From an uncultured Clostridia bacterium (GTDB lineage Bacteria; Bacillota; Clostridia; TANB77; RGIG9151): a stretch of DNA of 16,178 nt. The stretch covers positions 1-16,178 of the forward strand of contig CAKSUD010000032.1 of NCBI GenBank assembly GCA_934500865.1, in the 5' to 3' direction. Shown here one piece after another: positions 15,529 through 16,178 of this stretch (the stretch's first letter is position 1; each line of letters begins with the position of its first letter). A model generated the notes under the pieces. That model was not told the origin of the DNA, ran no database searches, and saw nothing but the letters and a program-made list of their open reading frames with translations. The position numbers and the translations under genes were made by a program.

Positions 15529-16178
15529 ATGTCAGGACATAGTAAATGGGCAAATATTAAAAATAAAAAGGAAAAAGCGGATTCTGCAAGAGGTAAGATT
15601 TTTACTAAAATCGGTAGAGAAATTGCAGTTGCGGTTAAGTCTGGAGGAGCTAATCCGGATGCTAACTCTAAATTAAGAGATATTATAGCTAAGGCTAAGG
15701 CTGCTAATATTCCTAATGATAACATTGAGAGAAGTATTAAGAAGGCTGCCGGTGACGGAGATGCTACTAACTATGAGTCTTTAATGTATGAAGGATATGG
15801 CACGGCCGGAGTTGCTGTTATTGTTGAGGCTTTAACAGATAATAGAAATAGAACTGCTGGAGATATGCGTCACTTATTTGATAAGCATGGCGGAAACTTA
15901 GGTCAAAGTGGTTCTGTTAGCTATATGTTTGATAAAAAAGGTGTTATCGTAATTGAAAAGAATGATTCTTTAGTTGAAGATGATTTAATGATGTTAGCAT
16001 TGGATGCCGGTGCAGATGATTTTTCTGCTGATGACGAATGCTATGAGATTTTAACTTCTCCTGAGAACTTTTCTTCTGTTAGAGAAAAGTTAGAGGCTGA
16101 AAAATTAGAGTTCTTAGAGGCTGAAATTAAATATGTTCCTCAAAATTATGTGTCTGTTACAGAAGAACAAGCTGTTAA
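15529..16178 (+). CDS. yebC: YebC/PmpR/TACO1 family protein, 3' end cut by window edge
   Basis: The first 216 codons of a YebC-family protein are present with no stop before the window ends; usual family length is about 240, so roughly 25-30 residues are missing. The N-terminal signature MSGHSKWANIKNKK is diagnostic, followed by the K-rich helical domain (ARGKIFTKIGREI, NIPNDNIERSIKKA) and the acidic domain with YEGYGTAGVAVIVEALTDN and GGNLGQSGSVSYMF. The family is described in the literature both as DNA-binding regulators (PmpR in Pseudomonas) and as translation factors (mitochondrial TACO1, linked to proline-rich nascent chains); which applies here cannot be read from sequence. The ATG follows AAGGGG (15516-15521) by 7 bases. 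It is under its own promoter. Confidence 0.95.
   Translation, partial: MSGHSKWANIKNKKEKADSARGKIFTKIGREIAVAVKSGGANPDANSKLRDIIAKAKAANIPNDNIERSIKKAAGDGDATNYESLMYEGYGTAGVAVIVEALTDNRNRTAGDMRHLFDKHGGNLGQSGSVSYMFDKKGVIVIEKNDSLVEDDLMMLALDAGADDFSADDECYEILTSPENFSSVREKLEAEKLEFLEAEIKYVPQNYVSVTEEQAV

Noticed and set aside
15441..15725. 94-codon - strand open frame opposite the start of yebC
   Set aside because: It overlaps the conserved YebC N-terminus and the yebC promoter; the Leu/Ala-rich composition is the antisense of the K- and A-rich YebC sequence.

Overview
The window is low-GC DNA with AGGAGG-type ribosome binding sites, TTGACA/TATAAT promoters and SLH-anchored surface proteins. This points to a Gram-positive anaerobe of the Bacillota, most likely a Clostridia-class gut or anaerobic-habitat organism. 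The TM1266-type hydrogenase regulator fits an anaerobic, [FeFe]-hydrogenase-bearing host. Species cannot be named from the sequence alone. Eleven protein genes are supported, all on the + strand; ten are complete and the last runs off the window end. I see no rRNA, tRNA, CRISPR array or insertion sequence.

Region 1 (1-6690) encodes the cell envelope. An SLH-anchored secreted protein (217-1851) is followed 5 bases later by a 1050-residue secreted protein with Cys-rich modules, Asp-Pro linkers and five InlB-like repeats (1857-5009); a strong hairpin terminator closes the pair. A second SLH protein (5275-6627) has its own consensus promoter, a short leader with a hairpin, and its own terminator.

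Region 2 (6690-8500) holds one cytoplasmic gene, a ClpP-fold serine-dehydrogenase-proteinase-like protein, with a consensus promoter, a structured leader and a terminator. Its C-terminal half is a helical extension containing a clear internal duplication.

Region 3 (8500-13567) reads as one transcription unit: a small TM1266-family regulator, two tandem paralogous exported FAD-dependent oxidoreductases, and a small two-TM membrane protein, ended by a terminator. Both flavoproteins carry Sec-type N-termini and degenerate SLH-like repeats at their C-termini, so they look like wall-attached flavoenzymes. This is the most unusual part of the window.

Region 4 (13568-16178) is housekeeping-like: a cysteine desulfurase preceded by a repeat-rich, operator-like promoter region, an unrecognised 209-residue protein, and a YebC-family protein with its own consensus promoter.

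The unifying theme is surface decoration and anchoring (SLH proteins, InlB-repeat protein, SLH-like flavoenzymes). Functional links between the regions are inference from proximity only.
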